From the NCBI GenBank assembly GCA_011009095.1, contig VTPC01090589.1:698206-762205 (forward strand): DNA of 64,000 bases. Reading direction: 5' to 3'. The first letter of the stretch is position 1, and every line of letters begins with the position of its first letter. Position numbers and translations under genes: made by a program. Below the pieces are notes generated by a model, which did not search any database, had not been told where the DNA came from, and worked only from the letters and a program-made list of their open reading frames with translations. The stretch comes from Ignelater luminosus. Lineage: Eukaryota; Arthropoda; Insecta; Coleoptera; Elateridae. Shown in pieces: positions 37,301 to 47,324 of this stretch.

Positions 37301-39109
37301 CAAGGTGGAGGGACGTGTACAGTCTGTTCTAGTAGCAACTGGTACTTCTAATGGTCCTATGTTGTCTCACAGTCCACCCATTTACAACAAGCAGAGCAAT
37401 TCTACAAATTCCATTTCAGAGTCAAATAAAGATGAGTACTTGCGCAACGAAGGAAAGGTACATAGAGTGTTATCACACATTGATGGTCAGTCACTGTTCT
37501 TTAATCAGCACACATTTTCTACTGTAGTTGCAGAAGACTGTATTTTTTAATACGTATATACATATATATATTTTATTGGTAGTTAATATCAACAGTGCTT
37601 GTTTAGTATTTATTATTATTCTTTTATTATTTTAATTTATAATTATATTTAGGGCTAGTATTTTAATTGTTTGTGTTTATTTTTTGCATGACGATAGTGC
37701 ATTGTTATTACAGTATTTCATTTTGTACTACATTGCTATTGCATTAAAACTATTAGAATATATTATTTTCAAACACTGTTTGTTGGTTGTAATGGCTTCT
37801 AAGATATTGCATTAGAATTGCTTTATTTGTCGTTATTATAAAAATATCGTTTCATTTGACGTGCACAAATTATTGGCTTAATCGAAAGTTTGTGCCATCG
37901 AATTGTGAATACCCAAACATGCATAAATATAGTATATTTGTGTGATTGGTGTATTGGGCTGCATACATTACATGTTTACAGACTATTCATTTAAATTGTG
38001 AATAAAGTATTTTATTAAAATAATTCTACATATAATTTATTGATACTTTTTATATACATTTGTATCATTGTCTAAAGACCTATGTGATTCACAAAACTAA
38101 TTTGTATTTTCTCTTTTAGCCAAGTAATAGTGAAAAATTTTATGCATATGAAAAGAAGAAAAAAAACTGCCACAAACAAGACAGAGACTTACAACAACTC
38201 TCGTTGCAACGGAAACAAGCAGCTTTAGAGAGAGAATTACGGTTACAGAAGTCACTCTCAGAGGAATGTGAGGATCTTGGTGTAGATGAGCCCAGCACGA
38301 GTGATTTATTTCCAGAGGCAGATCTACTATTTGATTCTAATCATTCCCCTTCATTTGATCAATCTTCTCAAGATCTCGTAAAAAGGCCTTCAAATTCTTC
38401 TCAAGAAGTAAAAGAAGAAGCGAAATCAATAGGACTATTTTGTGATGATGAACCGATGAGAACAGACTTCTTATTCGAACCAATTGAATTTCAGAGTTCT
38501 TCTGTAGAATTGGATTATAATAGAACAAGAGATATGACAAATGGACAAGGTAGTACGAGTAATGAATCAGGATTTTCTTGTGAAGATAATACGTTACTCC
38601 AAACTTGCACATCTATGTCAGATGTTACCATACCTTCTCCAATTTCTCCAGATCCTTATACTGATAATTCACCTCCACCATTAAATAAATGCAAATACAA
38701 ATATAGTAATAGGAAAAAAACTGAAAAATCTAAGCAAATTGAAAACTGGCCCATGGAATTGTCAAGTTCAGAGGATACCACTGGAAGTACAGAATTAGCA
38801 AAAAGCTGTAGTCGTAGTCCAGAAATTTATTCTGGTAGACGTAATCGCAGTTTAAGCTGTTGTGATGATGATGGTGATCTGCTTGGTTTTGCAATAGTTG
38901 AGCGGTTACCATTAAAAGAAGGTGAAGAGTGTGAAGGCTTGCATTGTCAAGAAGCTGTCGATTGTCCTAGTGGTAGAGGTGCTCGACGCAGCGTAAAGAA
39001 ACTGTGCTCTTGCTGCAATGGTTCCACAAAAGTGGCACGTAAGAGACCTGCTTCTCGACCTCCAACACCGTTTTCACATAAGAAGACTGTTATTGCCAAA
39101 AAGAGATAG
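13312..39109 (+). CDS. Large multi-exon nuclear-type protein, about 2,759 aa, identity not recognised (weak ZNF292/RLF-like N-terminus)
   Basis: Coding exons: 13312-13398, 15176-15365, 15421-15597, 15656-15894, 23344-23655, 23765-27554, 34613-35509, 35801-37232, 37291-37457, 38120-39109. All junctions are GT-AG and keep frame; introns of 55, 58 and 58 nt explain three apparent frame changes. An in-frame TAA precedes ATG 13312. Residues 30-440 look helical; around 130-170, WGNPTLNRLL and then METG...RLRKL resemble the N-terminal domain of ZNF292/RLF/ZNF654, but I see no C2H2 fingers. A CWKCDVC cluster lies near 448. An Asn/Glu/Ser-rich part (about 850-1290) has internal repeats (KLPNLENVSE, KFPHLENVTE). 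A basic region spans 1298-1441. INILSQQII plus R/K-P occurs near 1544 and 1571, with QILSQLINP near 1611. A further conserved-looking segment, RIFDILAEYAEQLRN, lies near 2018 before a basic stretch; the tail is basic. Exon 6 has one unresolved frame break at about 27.08 kb. Probably a nuclear regulator (inference). Confidence 0.75.
15366..15420 (+). other. 55-nt intron that mimics a frameshift
   Basis: Starts GTTAGA after AAAG and ends AAAACTTTTAG. Phase 1 on both sides restores the frame (codons AAA, GAT, ACT, TAC across the junction). Without it the reading frame stops at 15368-15370. Confidence 0.8.
15598..15655 (+). other. 58-nt intron that mimics a frameshift
   Basis: Starts GTATTT after CAAG and ends TTTTTTCTGTGATTGTAG with a clear pyrimidine tract. 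Phase 1 on both sides gives ...GPQ-E-IEFFSMETG. Confidence 0.85.
17003..17529. repeat. Diverged copy of the TA-flanked MITE at 22434-23061
   Basis: The left part CTCTAAAAGACC resembles TGTCCAAAAGACGC at the other copy. The internal words AAAAGCATTTAAAG and CGCGAAAATACTTTTATT correspond to AAAAGCATTTAAGG and TTGCGAAAATAATTTTTT. The right end GGGCACACTG is followed by TA. A further fragment of the family lies at about 16560-16820 (AAACTGATTTCCAAAATA). Boundaries are approximate. Confidence 0.45.
19990..20057. other. Perfect 14-bp palindrome next to a perfect 13-bp-stem hairpin
   Basis: CGATCAGCTGATCG at 19990-20003 is a perfect palindrome. CTGATTGGTTGAC (20024-20036) and GTCAACCAATCAG (20045-20057) form a 13-bp stem with an 8-nt loop, with an ATTGG/CCAAT pair inside the stem. 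It lies in an intron, between two diverged direct repeats. Confidence 0.75.
20673..20879 (-). pseudogene. LINE (non-LTR retrotransposon) reverse transcriptase fragment
   Basis: Read on the minus strand from 20879, the sequence gives NQQYATVGVPQGPVVG, then SILFNIYVNKL, then SFADNIAIYY. These match the GVPQGSVLGP-LLF-IYINDL and FADD boxes of Jockey/CR1-type reverse transcriptases. The catalytic FADD is FADN here, and the ORF ends soon after, so this is an inactive relic in an intron. No full element was found around it. Confidence 0.75.
22434..23061. mobile_element. TA-flanked non-autonomous element (MITE), TIR CAATGTGTCC/CAGTGTGTCC
   Basis: The left tip CAATGTGTCC at 22434 is preceded by TA (22432-22433). 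The right end reads GGACACACTG to 23061 and is followed by TA (23062-23063). Length is 628 bp. A TA duplication points to a Tc1/mariner-type transposase acting in trans. Only short ORFs are present. Confidence 0.65.
27020..27085 (+). other. Unresolved frame break in exon 6 of the large gene
   Basis: The long frame from 23765 ends at TAG 27083-27085. The frame that continues to the exon end at 27554 is one base ahead. Option 1: the run of eight A at 27072-27079 has one extra base; with seven, the protein reads on through EKKRSANFVLANIPG. Option 2: a 61-nt intron 27020-27080 (GTAAAA ... AAAAAAAAG), which matches the usual intron size here but has no pyrimidine tract. The in-frame NPRVVLKRLEF upstream resembles EARVILHRLSL near 26705, which favours option 1. 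Confidence 0.6.
28736..30362 (+). mobile_element. Tc1-like (DD34E) transposon, copy 1, nearly intact
   Basis: The element is flanked by TA (28734-28735 and 30363-30364). The outer ends are CAATTGCTCAACGTGAAAG on the left and, on the other strand, CAGTTGCTCAAAGTGAAAC on the right. Inner direct repeats of the same kind lie at 28938-28958 (ATCAAAATGAAACTCGGAC) and 30155-30173 in reverse. This gives two transposase-binding-type repeats per end, the IR/DR layout known from Sleeping Beauty-type elements. Length 1,627 bp. It is inserted in an intron in the same orientation as the host gene. Confidence 0.9.
29076..30104 (+). pseudogene. Tc1-like transposase with a premature stop at codon 11
   Basis: The natural ATG (29076, [10 protein letters not shown]) is followed by TAA at 29106-29108; the frame is then open for over 320 codons to 30104. 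A helix-turn-helix region contains [20 protein letters not shown]. Catalytic residues are visible: D in [12 protein letters not shown] in [11 protein letters not shown] and E in IAIENLW, with 34 residues between the second D and E (DD34E). The GSVMVWG motif is intact. Apart from the stop, the gene looks functional. Translation could only start downstream at a non-ATG or later codon, so I call it a pseudogene with caution. Confidence 0.8.
31012..31392. repeat. Probable MITE with imperfect terminal inverted repeats
   Basis: The left part GCGTTTTTTTGCGACGCTG, with GGTTTGAAACCGC just after it, matches the reverse complement of the right part (near 31340-31388: GAACCATT, CACGCTGCATCGTG, AAAAAACAGC) imperfectly. 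It contains a TGACGTCA palindrome at 31078-31085 and the repeated words TTGAAACCGCTTTGAAACGG and CATTTCAAACTGCG. Boundaries are approximate. Confidence 0.4.
37233..37290 (+). other. 58-nt intron in the large gene
   Basis: Starts GTATGATT after GATAAAG and ends AAATCATCTGCAG. Phase 1 on both sides joins DSDK to DTTIKVEGR. Reading through it would stop at 37277-37279. Confidence 0.75.
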
Positions 39110-40401
39110 TGTACATGTTCATATAGCGAGCGATTTTAGGTACTACTTATTAGTTATTCCTATTGACTCTAGTCAAGGCGACAAGTGGGCCCCAGTTTAG
39201 TACAAAATCCAAATTAAAACAGTTGAACAAGTCTAACGTTGACTTTGAATCCAGTTTGTATAGTGTTTGCTATATTTGCAATCTCTTTAGTACCTCTAAT
39301 ACTGGTGTAAATTCTTTTCATAACTGTAAAATTCTTAAGAATTTATGTGCAGTTTGTGCTTGTATATATTTTTTTTTTTCATTTCCATTAATACTAGACG
39401 ACGGCCGATATAATTTACTAAAATATTTTGATCAAGATTCAATCTATCATATTTGTGGTCGCCACAGCATTGTTGCAGATTGCAGCATTTATATTATGCA
39501 ATAATTACCGTACGTGTTATTTTGTTCAAAATTTATTCCTTATACTTTAATCTTAGTTTATAAGAAAAGATGCAGTATTGTTATTAATTACTTTTTATTT
39601 AAGTAGATATTGTAGTTGTACATACTGTCAAGGCGGTAATATCAATATATGACAGTGAGGTAATTTGAGTCCATCTGAGCATTGATATTTACATTGAATG
39701 TGTTTGTGGCCAATTTGCATTACTTACTATGACAACTTGATTTAATATTGAAAAGCGGAAAAATTTAAGAACAACGCCCACAGTTGGTACTTTGGAAATC
39801 TTTTTAAGAAAAAAAAATGTGATTTCTCAACTACTTCAGCATGCCAAAGAGTCTAGACATTAGTTAAAGCTAAGTAAAGTATAATTATGTCTTCCAAAGG
39901 CAGCATAATATCATCAATACTTTTATGTAAAATCACCATAACAGTTTATTCTTTGTAAGTGCATGCATCCATTGTAATTTTTATTCTAAATTTCATCGTG
40001 ACAATTAAGTTTTAAGTGGTGATAAAAACTACTATAGAAATTTACAATATGATCTTAAAGTCAATACAGTTGGAAAATTTACATTCTTTTTTAAAATGTA
40101 TCTTGTTTATCTAAAAGAAGACATTTACAATTGAAATATTTTTATATGAATCGATAAATTTAAAATCTTAAATGATTCTATTTTTATCTTAAGATTTTTA
40201 GAAGTCGATGCATTCATATTCTTTCTTTGACAAACTAAAATAATTATATAGCATCCTCTTGTCATATAAACCACAGTGTGCATCACAAAAGGTTGGTTTA
40301 TCATGTTGTTATTGAAGGGCCTTAAAATGTGTAAAAAGAAATTGAAAAATGTAGTAATGTGGATGAATCTAATATGAAGTATTTACTATACAGTCTCGGC
40401 G

Positions 40402-40407
40402 AATAAA
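40402..40407 (+). terminator. Candidate poly(A) signal of the large gene
   Basis: AATAAA about 1.3 kb after the stop codon at 39109. The transcript end cannot be fixed from sequence alone. Confidence 0.3.
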
Positions 40408-41330
40408 TGTGAGGCTTTAAAATTACCTTCTGTAAATCTGTCTTTCGGTTTAAGTAAAACTTGAACAGTAAAGCCATAAATAAATAACTTGAATTATTTG
40501 ATTTAGTAGATAAAGTGTTATTGGACACTTGTGAACAGCATTTTAACAATAAAAAATTAAATACTAATTAATATTATTTTTGATATTTATTATGATATTT
40601 GCTGTTATAAAATAACTTTCCACTAATTTTAAAAAAATTGAAAGTGGTTTAATTCAAGATATTTTGTACAATTATGTTATTTAGTTACAATACAATAAAA
40701 AAAATATTCTTCTAACTAAATCGGTTAGGTAAATGCTTTATTAACAAAATTTTTTTTTTCTTAGTGGTATTTACAAGTTTCTACAAGGGATTAAGATAAG
40801 TATTGATGTTAATCATTGAACTGACAATCCACCTTGAAGCCTGATGAAAAAGAGATTTTGTTAAAACCAATATATTGTCAGTCAAAGGTGCCCCGCCTTT
40901 ATTTACTGAGACTATATTATTCTTTAATACTATTGAAATTGCAGATGCAATTTAAACATAAACTATAGTAATAATAATAGATTTGAATTCGATATTATAT
41001 GGGATGCTCTCTCTAAATATTACAGTATCCATTACTTACATTATTAGCCAGATCAGTGGAATGTAGTTGCCTTTCAGTATGAAATAAATCTGTGTTCAAT
41101 AATATGCACTTAACATTCATATCTGGTAGCAATTCAATAATTATAATGATAATTGACATGAATTTCCATTATTTTTACTTTTTAAGATTTCCACATGAAA
41201 TGAAAGAAGAATGTGATAATTTTTATTTATTTGTATATTAATAAAATGGTTATTTTAGACGTAGAAAATTGAACATTTAGTTTCCTTTAATTTTCAATTG
41301 AATTAAAGATTTCATATTATTAATTTAGGA

Positions 41331-41680
41331 AAAGAATTTTGAGCTTACGTGAAGGAAAGATTGTTTTTGTTTTTAATATTTTATTCAAAGTAGATAGTAT
41401 TTCTGTATTATTTTACTTGTAAATTTATTTTATTAAGAGTTCAAGGACAAAAATATGATAAATATTGAAAAATGCATTCTCTCGTTGCTAAAACTATCTT
41501 TGAAACATATTGATTTAAATTACCATGTGTACCATACAAATAGAACATGCTTACTGGGTTTGTAAATTTTTAATTAAATTAAAAATTATGTATATTTAGT
41601 AAAAGAATTTTGAATTCATATGAAGGAAAAATTGTTTTTGCTTTTAATATTTATTCAAAGCAGTATTCCTGAATAATTTG
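41331..41680. repeat. Diverged direct repeat, period about 270 bp
   Basis: AAAAGAATTTTGAGCTTACG (near 41332), with GAAGGAAAGATTGTTTTTG after it, recurs near 41602 as AAAAGAATTTTGAATTCATA plus GAAGGAAAAATTGTTTTTG. Both are followed by TTTTAATATT...TTATTCAAAG. Confidence 0.7.
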
Positions 41681-43002
41681 CTCAAAATTGAATGTACTAT
41701 TATATCAACAATACTGAGAGAATATAGAGGGTACCCCCATAAATGGTTCATAAATGTCATGGTATTTCTAATTAAAAAGTAACTCGAAAAGTCTAATAAA
41801 CATTTTGGCCTCTGTGACTTGCTTTTTGAAGATATAATTTTTGAAACTTGACAACACGGTGATTGTAGATATCATTTTGCAATATAAATTTCTAGTCGAC
41901 ATAAGTTGTAATTTAGTTACCAAGTAGCAGCATGTTGGGTGTAGTGACATTTAAAAAAATTCTACATGCTAAAGATGCTTATGTTTCAAAAACAGATGAT
42001 AAACAACTTTTTTGAAATTTTAAAGGTTTTAACTCAGATACTCCACAATATACTTTTCTTATAGAGAAGATCGTTAATATTCAGATATTTTAAGATTTCC
42101 TGTGCATTTCTATTCTGTAGAATTCTTGAACTTAAACTACTTGAACCCGAAAGTCCTGGAAGGTATTTTGTTATATTTTAGTTTTTGCTTCGATTTCATT
42201 AAGGAATCATGCTGGCTTGTTGTGTGCCATTTATGGGAAATCCTGTACAGATAATTTTGTTTAGAACATTTGCAAAGTGTATGACAGTCCCATGTTACAT
42301 AATATGCATTTTAATTGTTTTACTTTTTTCAAAATTGAAGTATTTTAGGATTGAGTTTGCTTTAATATTTTATTCTGAATAATATTTTTCTGTTATTGAT
42401 ATTTGCAATGTTCTAGAATCTAAGTTGATTCTTTTTCTCAATTTTTTAAACCTCAAATCACAAAAGATCTTGATTAGAACTTGTAGAAAGAAAATTCCTT
42501 TAAATCTCTAAAAAGCATTAAATTTGTTAATATGGATGGCAAAAATACAGTTGGTCTGATATCAAAACACCTTTCTTTACCCAATAACTTCAGATACTTT
42601 TATTTTTCCGACCCCATACTTCATTTTCTTTTTAATTATCAATTTCACTCCATTTCTTCAAAGCTGATTTCATTTTCAGCTTCATGCATTTTTGTTATTT
42701 TTATGCATTCTTTGAAACTTAATCAAACAAAAAGGTATAAAGGAAAAATAAAATGACTTTTAAATAGATTTAGTAGTTGTATATGCATAAAACTTCTTAA
42801 AATTCTATGTAGTGCCTTGCAGATTTTGTATTATACTATTAACTAGGCTTCTTTTTAGTTTTGCTGAAATAAACATTGCAACACACTGAAGATACAAATT
42901 TCTACAATAAATTTTTCATTTTTAAACATCTTGTCAGTCTTGACTTTATGTTCTTTTCACATTGTTGCATTGAATTACTTGCAAATCTAATATACAGGAT
43001 GT

Positions 43003-43085
43003 TTCTAAAATGAACAGAGGTATTCATGCAATGGATTCCTGAATCAAAATTAACCCAGTCGCCTCTTATCAACCTATATTCCGTA
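43003..43085. repeat. CAGGATGTTTCT-type repeat fragment
   Basis: TACAGGATGTTTCTAAAATG at 43002 onwards matches TACAGGGTGCTTCTGAAATG near 4987; both continue with AACA. A dispersed repeat family, extent unclear. Confidence 0.45.
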
Positions 43086-46000
43086 CCAAAATTTTATTTT
43101 AATATTCCATGTAATTCCTAAGATATCAGAAAATCAAGAGACTTCAAATTGTGATATCCAAAGATCTTGGAAAATTGAGTTACAAAATTATGTATTTTTC
43201 TAGTAATATAACATTTCTTTAAAAATTTGTGTCTCCACTTTCGAAGGAAATTTAGTTAAAAGCCTGTAATATAAAAGACCCCTTGAGGTAAATGGTGCAC
43301 TTTTTGGCACGAGTTTGTACAAAAAACTTGTCTACTTTTGACTCTGGAATCTACTGTATGAATATTTCTGTAAAACACACTGATGTTGTCAATGTGTATT
43401 TTCTGTATGTGTTACATGTATAAAAAAAAGAAAGTAAGAATAAAGATGAAATTTAAATGTGGGTCATTTTCCATGAAAGGTAAAAAAATTAATCGATCAA
43501 AATTCTAATAACCGAAACTTTGCATTTTTTATAAATTAGATAATCCTTATATTACTGGTACGGTCTTAAAGTCTTAAATTTGTGTGATGTTCAGTTGACT
43601 AAACTGGTTAAATATTTTCATTTACTTTCTCCTGTTAATCAATGGTAGATTCTCTTGTTTATTGCCCTCAATGGTATCAAACAGTGTCACCTGCTGCTCT
43701 TAAGGTTTAACAAATTAATCGATTTCTGACCTCAAATTATTAGTCTTATGTTATTTATATGTATTTATGTTTTATGCACTATTGAGGTAACGTATTCAGC
43801 AAATCACCCAAGTGTTGACTGTGAACATAAGCTAAACTCCGTTATCATTTACTTGAACAATTTAGTTTCTTGAATGTGTCTTATTTCTATTTCTGCAGGG
43901 TGCAGAAGCATTTTGACTAATACACCAAAATGCATACAAAGAGTACTTGCATTAGAGTTATGCAAAGAGATGGTGGTGACTGTGTTGAACTTGGTCCTTG
44001 TACTCTTGGGTATCTCCACTCAAAAAGTCAGGTACAGTTTGGCAAAATCTAAAAACATGGAACAAAAAAGGTAAAAGAATGTAGAAAGGATCCTCATGGT
44101 AAAAGTCAATATGCTCTGGATAAATCAAGAGACCATAAATTTCTCTTGTATATATGAAGCAGCTGTAGTCAGCAGGGTCAACCACAGAAAAAAGAATGTT
44201 GTTATAGGTAGTACATGGTGATAATTTAAAGATTTGGTCCTTATTACCCTGACCATTCTGTAATAAAATTATGATCTTTTTGGGGACGCCCTGTATAATC
44301 GGAATTTCATTATTAACATCTGGATTTTGCAAGAATTGCATAGAAACAACTAGGTAATTTATTAAATAATTTTCTAGTTGTACCATACAATATTTCTGCT
44401 TTACATTTAGTTCTATTGTAGACAAGATACATTTGTGTTGTATATATTTGTTGACATGAGATGAATTGAAATTGTTTTATCAATCCAAAAATAGTGAAAA
44501 AAAAATATAAATGTGAATTCAAGTTGCTGGAAACTATGTTGTTGCAAAATTAATTATAAACACATGGTAAGTGCATTATAAATTTAATACCTTTATATTA
44601 ATTCGACTATAGGCAACCAACTATTACAACAAGTATGGGTAATAGTATTTGCCCTACCAAGATGAAGGTAATTTTTGATGTTAAAAAGAAACATAGTTGA
44701 AGATAATTTTGTAAAAATTATATGATTGATATTAATTAATCTGTGCGTGCTTATTTGTTAATTACTTTATTGGTCAGTAAGATGGCATACAATACATACA
44801 TTAAGTAGTAGATTTGTATATGTATGTTTATTTTTAGCTCGTGCTTTGATGTTGACTATAGACATTTTCTAAATAGAAATTATTTTTTGAGTCATCATCA
44901 TTAATTGTAAGATAGATACATTTAAAGTTTTTAGGTAACACCTGTGGGTTTAATTTAAAAAAAAGCCACAAATTCATGTACAGTGAAACTGTTTTTGCTC
45001 ATCAAATACATTTTATTTTTTATTGTAATATATGTTTTATACGTTTTTATTAGTGGATGTATAATAACTATTCCCACTGTAACCATAAAGGTTGCTTGTA
45101 TTTTTTACTGTTAAAGAAAACGTCTTAAATGTAGTTGTTACGTTATGACATTTCGACTTCATTTTTGAAAATAAATGTAATAACAATTAAGAATAATTAC
45201 TTCTTTTTATCAAACAAGTGATGTAATTTGTTTAATTAAATAATTGTGGGTTATTTTGTTACTGATTTCTTTTTATTTACCTTTTCAGTTTTATGTGTAA
45301 AATATGTACAGATATAAACCTGCCATATGAAAATGAAAGAGATTTAAAATTGCATTAATGTAGTCTTATAGAGATGCTAAAATATACATAATCATATAAA
45401 TGTAGGGATCTCTGGATTATATAATAAAAAGAAAACGTTTTTATTTTAAAGAAAATTTTATTTAAGATATATTCAATACCTATTTGTATATGTTTATAAT
45501 ATCAAATCCTTCCAACTAGAATATTGTGAAAGTTTTGTACGAAATAAGAAATCCTTCAACAAGCTATAGTACCTGCAGATTAACTTAAATTTTTTTTAAA
45601 TTCATAAAATATTTTTGCTATATAAGAAGTCTTATTCATTAATGATCGCTTAGAAGTATATTAACATCTAAATAGACTTCAACAAACATAAGTAGACTTA
45701 GAAGAAAATAAAATATGTAGTTCAAAATGTGGGTAAGTGTAAGTTACAGATTTATTTCAACAAGTGCTATATGTGGTAAGTGAATATTGCATTTCATTAT
45801 AAATAAGTTGTGAATAACTAAGGCAAACATAAAAATCTTCAATTATACCAAAAATGAGTGCAGTAAATTTCAGAAATACAAAGAAAAGTTAACTATAAAA
45901 GTCTAGAAACACTGCTGTTTCTGAGATACAAGTGTACTTAAGTGACTGTAGCAAATGTTAGATAAATTGGACATAGATTTCAAAACTGGTAGTACTCATA

Positions 46001-46955
46001 GAATCTTGTGCATGCCTTAGCCTGAAGAGAGTATAAACGTATAAATGCAGCATGACTGGTGACATAATTTCAAGATGTGCACAGACTGCTTGATTAGTTT
46101 AAATTATTGAAATATACAGAAACTAACCGACCATTATAAACCTGTTACCATTGTAAACTGAACAGGGGACATTCCTAATCTCATCTGAGTCTTGAGATAA
46201 AAGTTTGGCATTCTTAATCCTTTCTGTGTAATACATAATCAGTTAAAGATTTGAAAGCAAGATTTTAAATCTATTATCTCATTTCCCTCCACAGGTCCTA
46301 ATAACCAATTATTACTATACAATCTGCTGATCTCATTAGAGTGTCGGCAGAGATAAATTTTAGGTTAACACTAGAAAACTTCAGATTCTTGAGGTAGTTT
46401 CATAGTTTCAACAGTCAATATATATGCTGTTTCATCCAAAAATCTGGTAAATCCATTTTCTCTTAAAAGTGAAATTTTGATGTTATCCGTAGGTGATTTT
46501 CCTTGTTCTAAAGCAATTCTTATTAAATTGTTAAAATTTGTAGATATATGATTCTAAGTAAAATGTTCAATTTGTTATTTACTGTTTTTCTTGCAAGTCT
46601 GACTTTTGCAACATCTTCGTTCCTTCTGTAAAATTTATGATCTTGGAGTTGTGAGGTTTATGCACAATGGTAATATATACAAGCAGACTCTTTTTTCTTA
46701 TGACAGTTTGAAAAATAGTAAGTGTTGTATGTATTATTGCAGTCATAACAACGGCATTTAACCTGCATAAGCTTGCTCCATTGCTCTTCTTTTATCTGAA
46801 TTCATCTGTAAATCAGATGAGCTGCATTGTAGAAAAGATAGGTTCTTCATAGTTTCCTAAAGAGAGAAAACTACACGACTTATGTTAATATATTAACTTA
46901 CTTATAAAGCAGAGAAACGGGCATAGTTAATCTTATCAAAAACTATTATAGCAAT

Positions 46956-47324
46956 CAGAGCTATTTCGAGTACAAGCTAATTGTACTCGAGTACTGAGTA
47001 CAAGTACTTTACACAAAATGTAATCGAGTACCGAATACAAGTACACAACTATAAGTAGGTACTTGAGTATACCTATACAAGTACAGAGTAACCAAGTACA
47101 TGTTCTTTACTAAATGACTACATATGAGGAATGCAATGGCTAAGAGACCTAATTAAAGGTTTGTGATAGTCTACTAGGAAAAGTACTCGAATACATGAAA
47201 TGTACTTGAGTACATTTTTGCAGTATAAAATGCCTCAAGTACATTTTAAATAAGTATCAATGGACTAAGTACTGAGTACACTTAAAGTACAAGAGTACTT
47301 GTACTCGAGTACTGCCCAGCTCTG
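46956..47324. mobile_element. hAT-type MITE made largely of AGTAC words
   Basis: The left end is CAGAGCTATTTCGAGTACAA. The right end, on the other strand, is CAGAGCTGGGCAGTACTCGA. The flanks ATAGCAAT (46948-46955) and ATTGCAAT (47325-47332) form an 8-bp target duplication with one difference, as expected for hAT insertion. The interior is dominated by GAGTAC/GTACTC words in both orientations. Length 369 bp, no ORF. Confidence 0.8.

Larger units (their letters stand above)
39110..46955. other. 3' flank of the large gene; no further gene seen
   Basis: The first part is 3' UTR. A canonical AATAAA at 40402-40407 is one plausible poly(A) signal, but there are others. It contains a diverged direct repeat (41331-41420 and 41602-41680) and fragments of CAGGGTG/CAGGATG-type repeats (from 43003; near 44285). 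ORFs of up to 155 codons here lack any recognisable domain and look like chance. Confidence 0.5.

Noticed and set aside
43958..44425. 155-codon minus-strand ORF
   Set aside because: No recognisable domain, no splice context, and it contains a CAGGGCGTCCCC-type repeat end; likely chance.
46956..47324. Telomere-like or satellite array of AGTAC words
   Set aside because: hAT-type tips and an 8-bp target duplication show that it is an inserted element, not a satellite.
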